This document shows, piece by piece, positions 51,583-58,829 of a stretch of DNA of 64,000 nucleotides (the first letter of the stretch is position 1; each line of letters starts with the position of its first letter). Both the position numbers and the translations under genes were made by a program. The DNA comes from Burkholderia sp. Leaf177 (lineage in GTDB: Bacteria; Pseudomonadota; Gammaproteobacteria; Burkholderiales; Burkholderiaceae). The stretch covers positions 125,006 to 189,005 of the forward strand of contig NZ_LMPF01000023.1 in assembly GCF_001424345.1 (NCBI RefSeq). The letters are read 5' to 3'. A model generated the notes under the pieces. The model ran no database searches. It was not told where the DNA came from and saw only the letters and a program-made list of their open reading frames with translations.

Positions 51583-51935
51583 AAAAAATCCTCGTCGTCG
51601 ACGATGAATTCGACTTGCTCACCACCTGGCGGCTCGTGCTGCAGATGGAAGGCTATGAAGTCGGCACCGCGTCCAATGGCTTGCTGGCGCTGGATTCGAT
51701 CCGTGCAAATCCGCCCGATCTGGTCATCACGGACTGGATGATGCCGAAAATGGACGGACTTGCACTCTGCCGCGCGCTCGCAGCCGATACCAGCCTCTCG
51801 CAGATTCCGGTTGTGCTCTCCAGCGCTGCCGCGCGCACGCCGGAAATCGAACATCCCAAACTGGAGTTTCATCGGAAGCCGCTTTCCATCGATGCGCTGA
51901 TCGATATCGTCACGCGGCTGATCGGGCCGGCTTGA
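51579..51935 (+). CDS. CheY-like single-domain response regulator
   Basis: A 118-residue stand-alone receiver. The acid pocket is DDE (residues 8-10), the phospho-acceptor Asp is in VITDWMMPKMDG (Asp52), Ser/Thr in VVLSSAAA and Lys in EFHRKPLSID. No output domain, so it must act by protein contact, most likely with the KaiC-like ATPase whose gene it overlaps by 4 bases. No histidine kinase gene is adjacent. Confidence 0.92.
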   Translation: MKKILVVDDEFDLLTTWRLVLQMEGYEVGTASNGLLALDSIRANPPDLVITDWMMPKMDGLALCRALAADTSLSQIPVVLSSAAARTPEIEHPKLEFHRKPLSIDALIDIVTRLIGPA

Positions 51936-52042
51936 AGCACGACGCCTGGCGTTCTCCGAAAGCCTGGGCACGAACCCTGCTCAAATGAACTCTCCGGTAC
52001 GCCGGATTATTCGATAAACCGCTTCACAGAACGGGAGGCACC

Positions 52043-52297
52043 ATGGTGCAGGATCAGGTAGAAGGCGCGGCGCAAACCGTCGTTGGCAAGGTTCAGGATG
52101 CGGTAGGCGGACTTACCGGCGATGCTTCGACGCAGGCAGAAGGCAAGGCGCGGCAAGCGCTTGGCACGATTCAAAAGAATTACGGCGAGACGCTCGACAA
52201 CGTGCGCGAAGCGGTGATTTCGCAGCCGATCAACGGCGTGCTGGTCGCCGGCGCAATCGGATTTGTGCTCGGCGCAATCTGGGCGCGGCAACGGTAA
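52043..52297 (+). CDS. CsbD-like stress protein with C-terminal membrane anchor
   Basis: 84 residues. The first 48 match the CsbD pattern (VQDQVEGAAQTVVGKVQDAVGGLTGD, then AEGKARQALGTIQKNYG). The end (QPINGVLVAGAIGFVLGAIWARQR) is a single hydrophobic helix with a charged tail like that of DUF883/ElaB proteins that tether ribosomes or stress factors to the membrane. GGGAGG lies 5 bases before the ATG. A strong terminator follows. Confidence 0.85.
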   Translation: MVQDQVEGAAQTVVGKVQDAVGGLTGDASTQAEGKARQALGTIQKNYGETLDNVREAVISQPINGVLVAGAIGFVLGAIWARQR

Positions 52298-52316
52298 TTG
52301 CGTTCGTCCGGGAAAG

Positions 52317-52352
52317 ACCGGCTGTGCCTTTGGGTGCCGCCGGTTTTTTTTT
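52317..52352 (+). terminator. Intrinsic terminator after the CsbD-like gene
   Basis: ACCGGC (52317-52322) pairs with GCCGGT (52339-52344), followed by a run of nine T residues. Confidence 0.85.
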
Positions 52353-52429
52353 CGTCCGGATTATTCGTTGGGAAAGGCCGGGCGCAAATGATGCTGCGTC
52401 GTAAAGATCAAAATCTTCGGAACACCACC

Positions 52430-52663
52430 ATGACAATCACCGCGAATCGTTTATCCGACACTGAAGTGGCTGTAGAAACGACCATCTATATGTTCTCTGA
52501 CAAAGTGGTTGCCGACGCGTTTCTGCTGTGCATCGGGCAGGAATCTCTTGAAACGTGCAGTGCGAATCACGCGCCAATGTCTTCGCGTGCAGCCAACGAA
52601 GACAAAGTCGATGATCTTCCGCCCGGAAGCATCATTTCGCCATCGCTGGGCGGCATGCCCTGA
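52430..52663 (+). CDS. Small hypothetical protein
   Basis: 77 residues from ATG 52430 (MTITANRLSDTEVAVETTIYMFSDKVVADAFLLCIGQ...). It has no recognisable domain, no signal peptide and two Cys. An earlier in-frame ATG at 52388 after GGAAAGG is possible. The frame is short and the ribosome-binding site ordinary, so it could be spurious, although it fills the gap between two likely genes. Confidence 0.35.
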   Translation: MTITANRLSDTEVAVETTIYMFSDKVVADAFLLCIGQESLETCSANHAPMSSRAANEDKVDDLPPGSIISPSLGGMP

Positions 52664-52692
52664 TCGCGGCCGCTGCAAAGCGGCCATATCAT

Positions 52693-52920
52693 TTATTTTT
52701 CGGGCTTGTCGGCTACGCGTTCGGTGGCGGGCGGGCTCGATTTGCTGGACGTCCCCTTCGATACCCCTTCCGGCTCCGAACTATGCGAGCCAAAACCGCC
52801 AGTGCCACTTGGTTCCGGCGCGCCGCCGCTGCCGAGCGGGACCTCCGCGGTTTGCTTTGGGTCTTGCTTCAGGTTGCGGTTATCGGGCTCGCCCGGTTCC
52901 AGTTTCGTGGATGCGGTCAT
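52693..52920 (-). CDS. Small hydrophilic disordered protein
   Basis: 75 residues, extremely rich in Gly, Ser, Pro, Lys and Glu (EPGEPDNRNLKQDPKQ, GSGGAPEPSGTGGFGSHSSEPEG) with no hydrophobic core, so likely disordered. A strong AAGGAG at ideal spacing before ATG 52920 argues that it is translated. Function unknown; the neighbouring CsbD-like gene would fit a general-stress setting. Confidence 0.6.
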   Translation of the reverse strand: MTASTKLEPGEPDNRNLKQDPKQTAEVPLGSGGAPEPSGTGGFGSHSSEPEGVSKGTSSKSSPPATERVADKPEK

Positions 52921-52994
52921 GGTTTTTCTCCTTAGTTTGACGATGTACAGGAGTTACCGAGCAACACGCGTTCCCCTTCCGATGGCAACCAAAC

Positions 52995-54485
52995 TCAGCG
53001 CGTCGGGTTCGAGCGCGCATTCGCGTTCCGCTGGTTCTGCCGAACCACCCAGTCGGAAAGCAGATTCGGCACGCGTGGCAGCGCGTGCGGCCAGTGCACT
53101 GCCTCCTTGACCACCTGCGCCATGACGCCGTGCGAGCTGAACTGATCCAGCGCCAGACGCAGGATTACGCGCCGGGCAATTTTCCAGACATCGATATCGG
53201 GCGAAATCCGCTGCGCCATTTCCTCGATGCTTTGCGCCGAACGCGCCAGCAATGCCGCCCGCGATGCAATCCCGGTATGGGTATCGGCGAAAGCGTGTTC
53301 CAGCGCGCCCTTGCCGAGCGCGGTGAACAGATCGGCAACAGTGCGATGTCGATGCGCATTGCCAGCAAAACGCTCCGCTTCCCGCCGATATGTCGCCTCC
53401 ACTCGAACCGCGTGCTGCGCGTCATGCCGGTGTGGCGTGCCCTGCCGCATGTGTTCGCGCGCCGCCGCTTTGTGGTCGCCGCGCAAGAGCGCGTCTGCGC
53501 CGGTCAGCAAAAAACCGCGTTCGTGGGCTGGGAGAAACGTGAGCGGCGAGTCGCCGTCGAGCACCAGACGACCAAACGTATCGGGTTCGATGCTGACCGC
53601 AGCGCCCGCTGCCGCAAGCCCGGCGTGGTAGACGCCCTCGCCGAGCGCGATCTCGAAAAAGGCTTCGATCCACGTCGCGATCAGATCGGCCGGCTCGATC
53701 CCGTGCGCCCGTAACGCGGCGGTATCCGATAGTGGCACGTGGCGCACGGCTCGGGTTACGAGCGCGGTATTGCTGCAGAAATCCCAGAGTACTTCGGGCA
53801 CGACCACACGGGTATCGTTGTTCACGTCGCGCAGGCGATACCGCAGGAAACTTTGATCGGCGGCGCGCTGGCGAAGGTCCAGCATCGCACTGACGGCGTC
53901 GCCCAGTCGCGCTATCAATGCACTTACGTTCTGCGCGCGCACCTCGCGCGAAAACCGCTCGGCGAGGCGCGCGGCAGCAGCCGCGACATCGAGATCCTGC
54001 GCCAGCGCCTTGCATGTATCCGCGCGCAAAAGGGTAACGCGGGCGCTGAAAGGCGAGCCGCCGGCATCCGGTCGGATCAAAGCGCGATTCGATTGCTCTG
54101 CGATCCCGCAGCGCTCGGGCTCGTCGTCCACTTCGATCAAAGCCGCGGCGCGCCCGGAAGGCAACGACACCTCGAGGGCCTGACGCAACGCGCTCCCCTT
54201 CAGTGGTTCCCTCAAAGCAGCAAGCTCGACGAATGCGACACGCAGCGCTGTCTCGGACAGAGCGGGATGCTGCGCGAGAACATTCGAAGTCATGCTCAGC
54301 ACGCCGGAGAGATTCTGGAGCAGCGGTACTCGCTGGGAAAGGCTGGTAGCGCCGCTAACGCGCGCGCCGGCCGCGAACGAGCGGATAACGCGATAGAGCG
54401 GCTCGTTCCGGCCGGAATGGGTCACCCGGCTCTCACGCAAGAACAGCAAAGCAAGGCGCCAGATGCTGGAGAAACGCGGCGTCAC
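52995..54485 (-). CDS. Degenerate UbiB/ABC1-like protein (probable pseudokinase)
   Basis: About 496 residues. The middle aligns by eye with UbiB/AarF kinases: LDVAAAAARLAERFSREVRAQN, MLDLRQRAADQSFLRYRL, DTRVVVPEVLWDFCSNTALVTRAVRHVPLSD, HGIEPADLIATWIEAFFEIALGEGVYHAG and LLTGADALLRGDHKAA. Key residues are missing: the KxGQ motif is absent, VKVLRPG is VTLLRAD, and the catalytic HADPHPGN is HAGLAAAG. So it probably lacks kinase/ATPase activity and may be structural or regulatory in quinone or lipid metabolism. Start uncertain: GTG 54485 gives a UbiB-like N-terminus; TTG 54554 is the alternative. Confidence 0.65.
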   Translation of the reverse strand: MTPRFSSIWRLALLFLRESRVTHSGRNEPLYRVIRSFAAGARVSGATSLSQRVPLLQNLSGVLSMTSNVLAQHPALSETALRVAFVELAALREPLKGSALRQALEVSLPSGRAAALIEVDDEPERCGIAEQSNRALIRPDAGGSPFSARVTLLRADTCKALAQDLDVAAAAARLAERFSREVRAQNVSALIARLGDAVSAMLDLRQRAADQSFLRYRLRDVNNDTRVVVPEVLWDFCSNTALVTRAVRHVPLSDTAALRAHGIEPADLIATWIEAFFEIALGEGVYHAGLAAAGAAVSIEPDTFGRLVLDGDSPLTFLPAHERGFLLTGADALLRGDHKAAAREHMRQGTPHRHDAQHAVRVEATYRREAERFAGNAHRHRTVADLFTALGKGALEHAFADTHTGIASRAALLARSAQSIEEMAQRISPDIDVWKIARRVILRLALDQFSSHGVMAQVVKEAVHWPHALPRVPNLLSDWVVRQNQRNANARSNPTR

Positions 54486-54554
54486 GAGTCCGTCCGAATA
54501 AGGGAGTTGCTGATGATTGTTGCTCCTGTCGAAACGAAGGTTCTGCTGCAGCAA

Positions 54555-55481
54555 CGTGGATTAAACCCCATGGACGTTCATCACGCAATTTGTAGTGATG
54601 CTCGCTACGCGGCCAAGCGATTGGTAAGGCGATCGGACTTAGGACATTCCAATTGGATTGCATTCCATGCGTACCGAATTGAAAAGGTAATTCGAAAAGT
54701 TAAGTTGTCGAGAGTTTTGCCCACCTAATTCTCTGAACAGCTGGCGTGGATTTAACGTACATTGGAATGCCGTTTCAGTGGCGCCGTAATTAACTAGCCA
54801 ATTCCCCACAACGCTCATACAGTGAATACATAACAAATTGCAATGAAGTTTGTACGTTTAGCATGCTTTTCGAACAATAAAATAGCGTGCTTTCCCCTCG
54901 GGAATTCGAGCTTTCTTCTATTCAATTCAGCATGCCAGCCGTAATATAGTTATTGAAACGATTGGTCGGACTCATTGACAACATAAGGCCATTAGCGAAA
55001 ATTAGGTTTCAATGTCCAACTGCACAGAAAAGCCACGACGCGCATAAAAAGTAAGCTTGCTGGGCACCGCATTTAACCGCAATGCTTCCTCTGAAAGCAA
55101 ACACAGCATGCGTTGACGGGTTCGCGCTACGGACCAATCTCAAAAGTTGCACAGGTCCCGATCTTACGCAGATGAAGAATTACTAATTACAAACATGACC
55201 ATATTAGGGCAACGAGAATAACCCGACTTACTCGTGCAAGTTTTGACGTTTTTTCCGAAATGAAATGAAGCAATCAATTATTCCGCCTTCTAACAAACAG
55301 AACAGTTCCCCCCATATGCAATTGTCAAATTTATACAAATATTGCTCTTCTGTAACAGACTGCCTTTACAGTTGTTTGGCCTGCCCTTGCAAAAATATAA
55401 GGTTGAGAAGTCCCATTAAAGATCATTGTTAAACCGCAGTAAAAACCAGGGCAACTATTCGCTCCTATGACGCCTGAAATT
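54555..55481. other. AT-rich non-coding stretch
   Basis: Nearly 1 kb without a credible gene on either strand and markedly richer in A+T than its surroundings, with many short A and T runs. It ends at a sigma-54 promoter. It may be a long regulatory region with bending or silencing sites, or the remnant of acquired DNA. No transposase, tRNA or direct repeats at its edges were seen. Confidence 0.5.
55350..55371. promoter_or_regulatory. CTGTAA-N10-TTACAG dyad upstream of the sigma-54 promoter
   Basis: A perfect 6+6 inverted repeat centred about 147 bp upstream of the predicted start (near 55508), a distance suited to an enhancer-binding protein. The half site (TGTAACAG) resembles the motif repeated in front of flhDC. 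Confidence 0.4.
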
Positions 55482-55497
55482 TGGCACGGTTCATGCT
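55482..55497 (+). promoter_or_regulatory. Sigma-54 promoter upstream of the unknown gene at 55537
   Basis: TGGCACG-GTTC-ATGCT: GG (55483-55484) and GC (55495-55496) are exactly 10 bases apart, and the -24 block is perfect. The -12 block differs from TTGCT by one base. The start codon lies 40 bases downstream of the -12 GC. Confidence 0.75.
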
Positions 55498-55536
55498 AAA
55501 TTTTTAGGACTTCCTCGCCTCATTCCGATCACCTAT

Positions 55537-56124
55537 ATGCCAACCATTCAAGTTATCGAAACACATATGACAGCCCTGAGCGCGGTACTCGCCGAGTGCG
55601 CCGAGCTTAAATGTCGCGTCGAGACGGAAAGAGTGGCGGTATCGGCCATAACAGCCGCGCTTGTCGACGCCAGCGAGACGCTCGTGCAGCGCGGCTTGTT
55701 GACCCCGCAAAAGGTCGAGGGGTTGACGGTATCGATGGAAGAAAACGCACTCGATCTCAGGGCCGCACTGGACGAAGTGGATGCGTCGATCACCACTGCC
55801 ATCGCCCCGGTGGAGGTTTTCACTCAGGCCACCGAGCGACTTAGAAACGTTGAAACGAGCGAGGTCTTGTCGCTGGACGCAAGCGCCGGTGAGTCCGCCG
55901 AGACACTGCCCACGCTGCTCGACACCATCGCGGCGCAGTATTCAGCGTTGTGCGAAAGACTGCTGCGCAACGTTCGCGAGCTGGCCGCCATCGCGGCTCT
56001 TCGCCTCGACGATCTGCGAGAAAAAATAAGCCTGCTGCAGTCGTCTTTCGGCGAAATCACGGCTGCAATGGCCGCGCCGGAATTCCGCCGGCGGCCGGCT
56101 CGGCATGTTGTTACGCATCATTAG
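55537..56124 (+). CDS. Unknown helical protein under sigma-54 control
   Basis: 195 residues, almost entirely amphipathic helix (TALSAVLAECAELKCRVETERVAVSAITAALVDASETLVQ, ENALDLRAALDEVDASITTAIAPVEVF, TLLDTIAAQYSALCERLLRNVRELAAIAALRLDDLREKISLLQSSF). No signal peptide or membrane span; the pattern suggests a coiled-coil or four-helix bundle, like some flagellar or chemotaxis-associated or phasin-like proteins, but I do not recognise a family. The ribosome-binding site is weak. The sigma-54 promoter immediately upstream makes translation and regulated expression likely. Confidence 0.65.
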   Translation: MPTIQVIETHMTALSAVLAECAELKCRVETERVAVSAITAALVDASETLVQRGLLTPQKVEGLTVSMEENALDLRAALDEVDASITTAIAPVEVFTQATERLRNVETSEVLSLDASAGESAETLPTLLDTIAAQYSALCERLLRNVRELAAIAALRLDDLREKISLLQSSFGEITAAMAAPEFRRRPARHVVTHH

Positions 56125-56340
56125 CGGTTTGCCGTAACACCTGGGCCGTAACGTAACATCGACGCAAAAGCTCAAACGCCGCCGCCGTCGTGCTGCGACG
56201 CTACCAACGCCTGCGGCTGTTTGCGCGGCCTCACACGTTCGGCGGAAATGGTTGATTTCGCATTGCACTGTGGCGTGATATCGTTTTCCTGTCGGAGTTA
56301 AAACTTCCGGAAAACATCAATCATCTTCGTGAGCAATGCC

Positions 56341-56706
56341 ATGAACGATGTACGCCACAACCTTGGCCCCAATGACCGCGTCGAATTGCTCTGCTGGCTC
56401 ACCTGCGGGAGCCTCGGCGCGTATTACCTGAACGGTTCCTGGCCCACCGCATCCTTCCATGTGCAGGCTGCGCATAAATGGCTCGACCGGCATCATCGGC
56501 AAGCGGAATGGCTCGCAATTGCCAAACTGTCGGCGATTGCGTCGGACCTCGCGCAGCGGCATTCCGAACTGGTCGATGCCGATTGGGCCCGCGATGCCGT
56601 CGAAGAAATTCTCGACAGCGACGACCTCAACTACCAGTCGGAACTCGTCATGCGCGTGCTGGATGAATGCCGGCGCGCGCTCGCCGACAAACGTCCGGCG
56701 GATTGA
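56341..56706 (+). CDS. Hypothetical cytoplasmic protein
   Basis: 121 residues (MNDVRHNLGPNDRVELLCWLTCGSLGAYYLNGSWPTASFHVQAAHKWLDRHHRQAEWLAIAKL...), mostly helical with a conserved-looking first part (LLCWLTCGSLGAYYLNGSW) and an acidic second half (VEEILDSDDLNYQSELVMRVLDECRRAL). No known domain. A GTG at 56329 is an alternative start. The 216 bp before it show no clear promoter. Confidence 0.55.
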   Translation: MNDVRHNLGPNDRVELLCWLTCGSLGAYYLNGSWPTASFHVQAAHKWLDRHHRQAEWLAIAKLSAIASDLAQRHSELVDADWARDAVEEILDSDDLNYQSELVMRVLDECRRALADKRPAD

Positions 56707-56762
56707 TCGAAGGCGGGCAACCGGCCTTGCACGGAACCGGCGACTAACACAAACGTATGGCG

Positions 56763-56814
56763 GTTCTGCGCTTAGTTTCTGCGCTTAGTTTCCGCGCTTA
56801 GTTCCTATGCTTAC
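56763..56814. repeat. 13-bp tandem repeat, four copies
   Basis: The unit TTTCTGCGCTTAG repeats with period 13: 56763-56775 (one change), 56776-56788 (exact), 56789-56801 (one change), 56802-56814 (decayed). It lies between a hypothetical gene and the alpha/beta hydrolase, ending 12 bases before the latter's ATG. Confidence 0.85.
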
Positions 56815-56826
56815 ATACGAACCCAC

Positions 56827-57669
56827 ATGGATCGCCTCGCATCGCAAACGTTCTCATCACGCCTGTCATCTCCCGCACACATCGCAGCGACGGGCGATCG
56901 CGAATCGTTGCACATTGAGTACCGCTGGTTGAATGCCGCGCGGACCGAGGCGCCCATTGCGGTGTTCCTGCACGAAGGTCTCGGCTCGGTGGCAATGTGG
57001 AAAGACTGGCCGCAGGCGCTTTGCGATCAGCTCGGCTTTCGCGGACTGGTTTATTCGCGGCCCGGCTATGGCGCGTCCACGCCGCGCAAGCCCGGCGCCA
57101 AATGGCCCGTCGAATTCCTGCACGTTCAAGCGCAAGATGTCCTCCCGGCTCTGCTCGATGCCCTCCAGATAGACCACCTCGAACGCGCCCGGATGTGGGT
57201 GATCGGACACAGCGACGGCGGCTCTATCGCCCTGCTTTACGCGGCGGCGTTCCCCAATGCACTCGCGGGCGTCGTTGCCATCGCGCCGCATGTGTTCGTG
57301 GAGGATATATCGGTGGAGATGATCGGCCAGGCTGCGGTTCAGTACGCGCAAGGCGACTTGCGCAGCCGTTTGTCCCCGTACCACGCGGACGTGGATTCGG
57401 CCTTTTATGGATGGAACGATATCTGGCTGAACCCAGCCTTTAGAACTTGGGATATAACGGGGCTTTTATCGTCTATCGAGGTGCCACTTCTCGCGGTTCA
57501 AGGCGAGGACGACGAATATGCAACGATGGCGCAGATAGATGCCATTCCGTTGCACGTACCAAACGCGACGCTCGTGAAATTGCCCGCTTGTGGTCACTCG
57601 CCGCACAAGCAACGTCCTGAAGCGCTCGATGCCGCGATTACCCGGTTCATTATTGGGAAGCGCGAGTAA
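56827..57669 (+). CDS. Alpha/beta hydrolase
   Basis: A 280-residue cytoplasmic hydrolase. Oxyanion loop FLHEGLGSVAMWKDWP, nucleophile Ser in VIGHSDGGSIAL, Asp in VQGEDDEYAT and His in CGHSPHKQ give a complete triad. The GLGS-x-x-MW and GHSDGG pattern resembles homoserine acetyltransferase-unrelated esterases near 2-hydroxymuconate and proline-iminopeptidase groups; the substrate is unknown. The start lies just after the 13-bp repeats and has no strong ribosome-binding site. Confidence 0.88.
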   Translation: MDRLASQTFSSRLSSPAHIAATGDRESLHIEYRWLNAARTEAPIAVFLHEGLGSVAMWKDWPQALCDQLGFRGLVYSRPGYGASTPRKPGAKWPVEFLHVQAQDVLPALLDALQIDHLERARMWVIGHSDGGSIALLYAAAFPNALAGVVAIAPHVFVEDISVEMIGQAAVQYAQGDLRSRLSPYHADVDSAFYGWNDIWLNPAFRTWDITGLLSSIEVPLLAVQGEDDEYATMAQIDAIPLHVPNATLVKLPACGHSPHKQRPEALDAAITRFIIGKRE

Positions 57670-57713
57670 AGCATTGAGGCACAATGCGGGCAAATCCTAG
57701 TCGGGAGTACCAA

Positions 57714-58829
57714 ATGAACCCACGCCAACCAGTCGATATTGCCCGGCATTTGCTCGTAATCGTCATCCTCATGGGATTGATGATCGGCAGCCTCTATATT
57801 CTCCGGCCATTCATCCCGGGCCTGATCTGGGCTACGACCATCGTGGTTGCGACCTGGCCTGTGATGCTCGCGGTGCAGCGCCGCGTCGGCAACCGCCGAT
57901 GGGCGGCTACCGCCATCATGCTCATCATGCTGGTGATCGTGATCGTCCTGCCGCTTTACAAGGCTATCTCGACACTCGCGCTGCACGGCGGCGAGATCAT
58001 GGCGGCCATCAAGAGCTTGCCGAACTATGCGCTTCCGCCACCGCCCGGCTGGATATCCGACGTTCCACTTGCGGGCCATCGCATCGCGCGTGAATGGCAG
58101 ACCTTGTCCGACTCCGGTCCGGGCGGCATCCTGGCGCGGCTCGAACCGTATGTGACCATCGCCGCGCGCTGGCTGCTCGGCCATGCGGCCATAGTCGGCG
58201 TGTTCGTGATCCACATGTTCGTGACCATCATCATCTCGGGCATTCTTTATAGCCAGGGCGATCACGCGGCCCGGTTCGTCACGCGCTTCGCCGTGCGACT
58301 CGCCAATCAGCGTGGCGCCGAAGCGGTCAAGCTCGCGGGACTTGCGATCCGCGCGGTAGCACTTGGGATTGTGGTGACGGCGGTGGTGCAATCGGCTTTG
58401 GGCGGAATCGGCTTGTGGATTGCGGGCGTTCCGGCCGCCGGCATTCTGGCTGCGCTGATGCTCATGTTGTGCCTTGCGCAGATCGGCCCCTTGTTGCCCT
58501 TGCTCGGCGGCGTGGCTTATCTCTTCTGGCACGACTCGCAGCTCGCGGCCATTCTGTTGCTGGTCTGGTCGATCATGGTCGCCATGCTCGACAACTTTCT
58601 GCGGCCCATGCTGATCAAACGCGGCGTCAATCTTTCGATGCTACTAATCTTGTCCGGTGTCCTCGGCGGCATGTTCGCGTTCGGGATCGTCGGGTTGTTT
58701 ATCGGGCCGGTCATTCTGGCGGTGACGTCCACGCTGCTGACAGCGTGGATCGATGAACCCGCGCCGGTGGCGCGCATCACCACGGACGAAGAGCGCGCCG
58801 TAACCTCGGAACACGCAAGAAAGGTCTAG
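57714..58829 (+). CDS. AI-2E family transporter (YdiK/PerM type)
   Basis: A 371-residue membrane protein with about eight helices in the family arrangement: two N-terminal helices (LLVIVILMGLMIGSLYILRPFIPGLIWATTIVVATWP), a large central extracytoplasmic loop (residues 95-165), and the C-terminal glycine-rich set (LLGGVAYLFWHDSQLAAILLLVW, DNFLRPMLIKRG, GPVILAVTSTLL). Family members move diverse small molecules or ions, not necessarily autoinducer 2. GGGAG precedes ATG 57714. Its last 4 bases overlap the end of the convergent MocR gene. Confidence 0.9.
   Translation: MNPRQPVDIARHLLVIVILMGLMIGSLYILRPFIPGLIWATTIVVATWPVMLAVQRRVGNRRWAATAIMLIMLVIVIVLPLYKAISTLALHGGEIMAAIKSLPNYALPPPPGWISDVPLAGHRIAREWQTLSDSGPGGILARLEPYVTIAARWLLGHAAIVGVFVIHMFVTIIISGILYSQGDHAARFVTRFAVRLANQRGAEAVKLAGLAIRAVALGIVVTAVVQSALGGIGLWIAGVPAAGILAALMLMLCLAQIGPLLPLLGGVAYLFWHDSQLAAILLLVWSIMVAMLDNFLRPMLIKRGVNLSMLLILSGVLGGMFAFGIVGLFIGPVILAVTSTLLTAWIDEPAPVARITTDEERAVTSEHARKV

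Noticed and set aside
52668-52685. GGCCGCT/AGCGGCC hairpin as a terminator for the small genes at 52.7 kb
   Set aside because: Stem is good but neither side has an immediate T run.
54555-55536. Genomic island or prophage remnant
   Set aside because: Only composition supports it; no integrase, tRNA, direct repeats or phage genes seen.
57594-58532. 312-codon minus-strand frame opposite the AI-2E transporter
   Set aside because: Complement of hydrophobic codons; charged low-complexity product.
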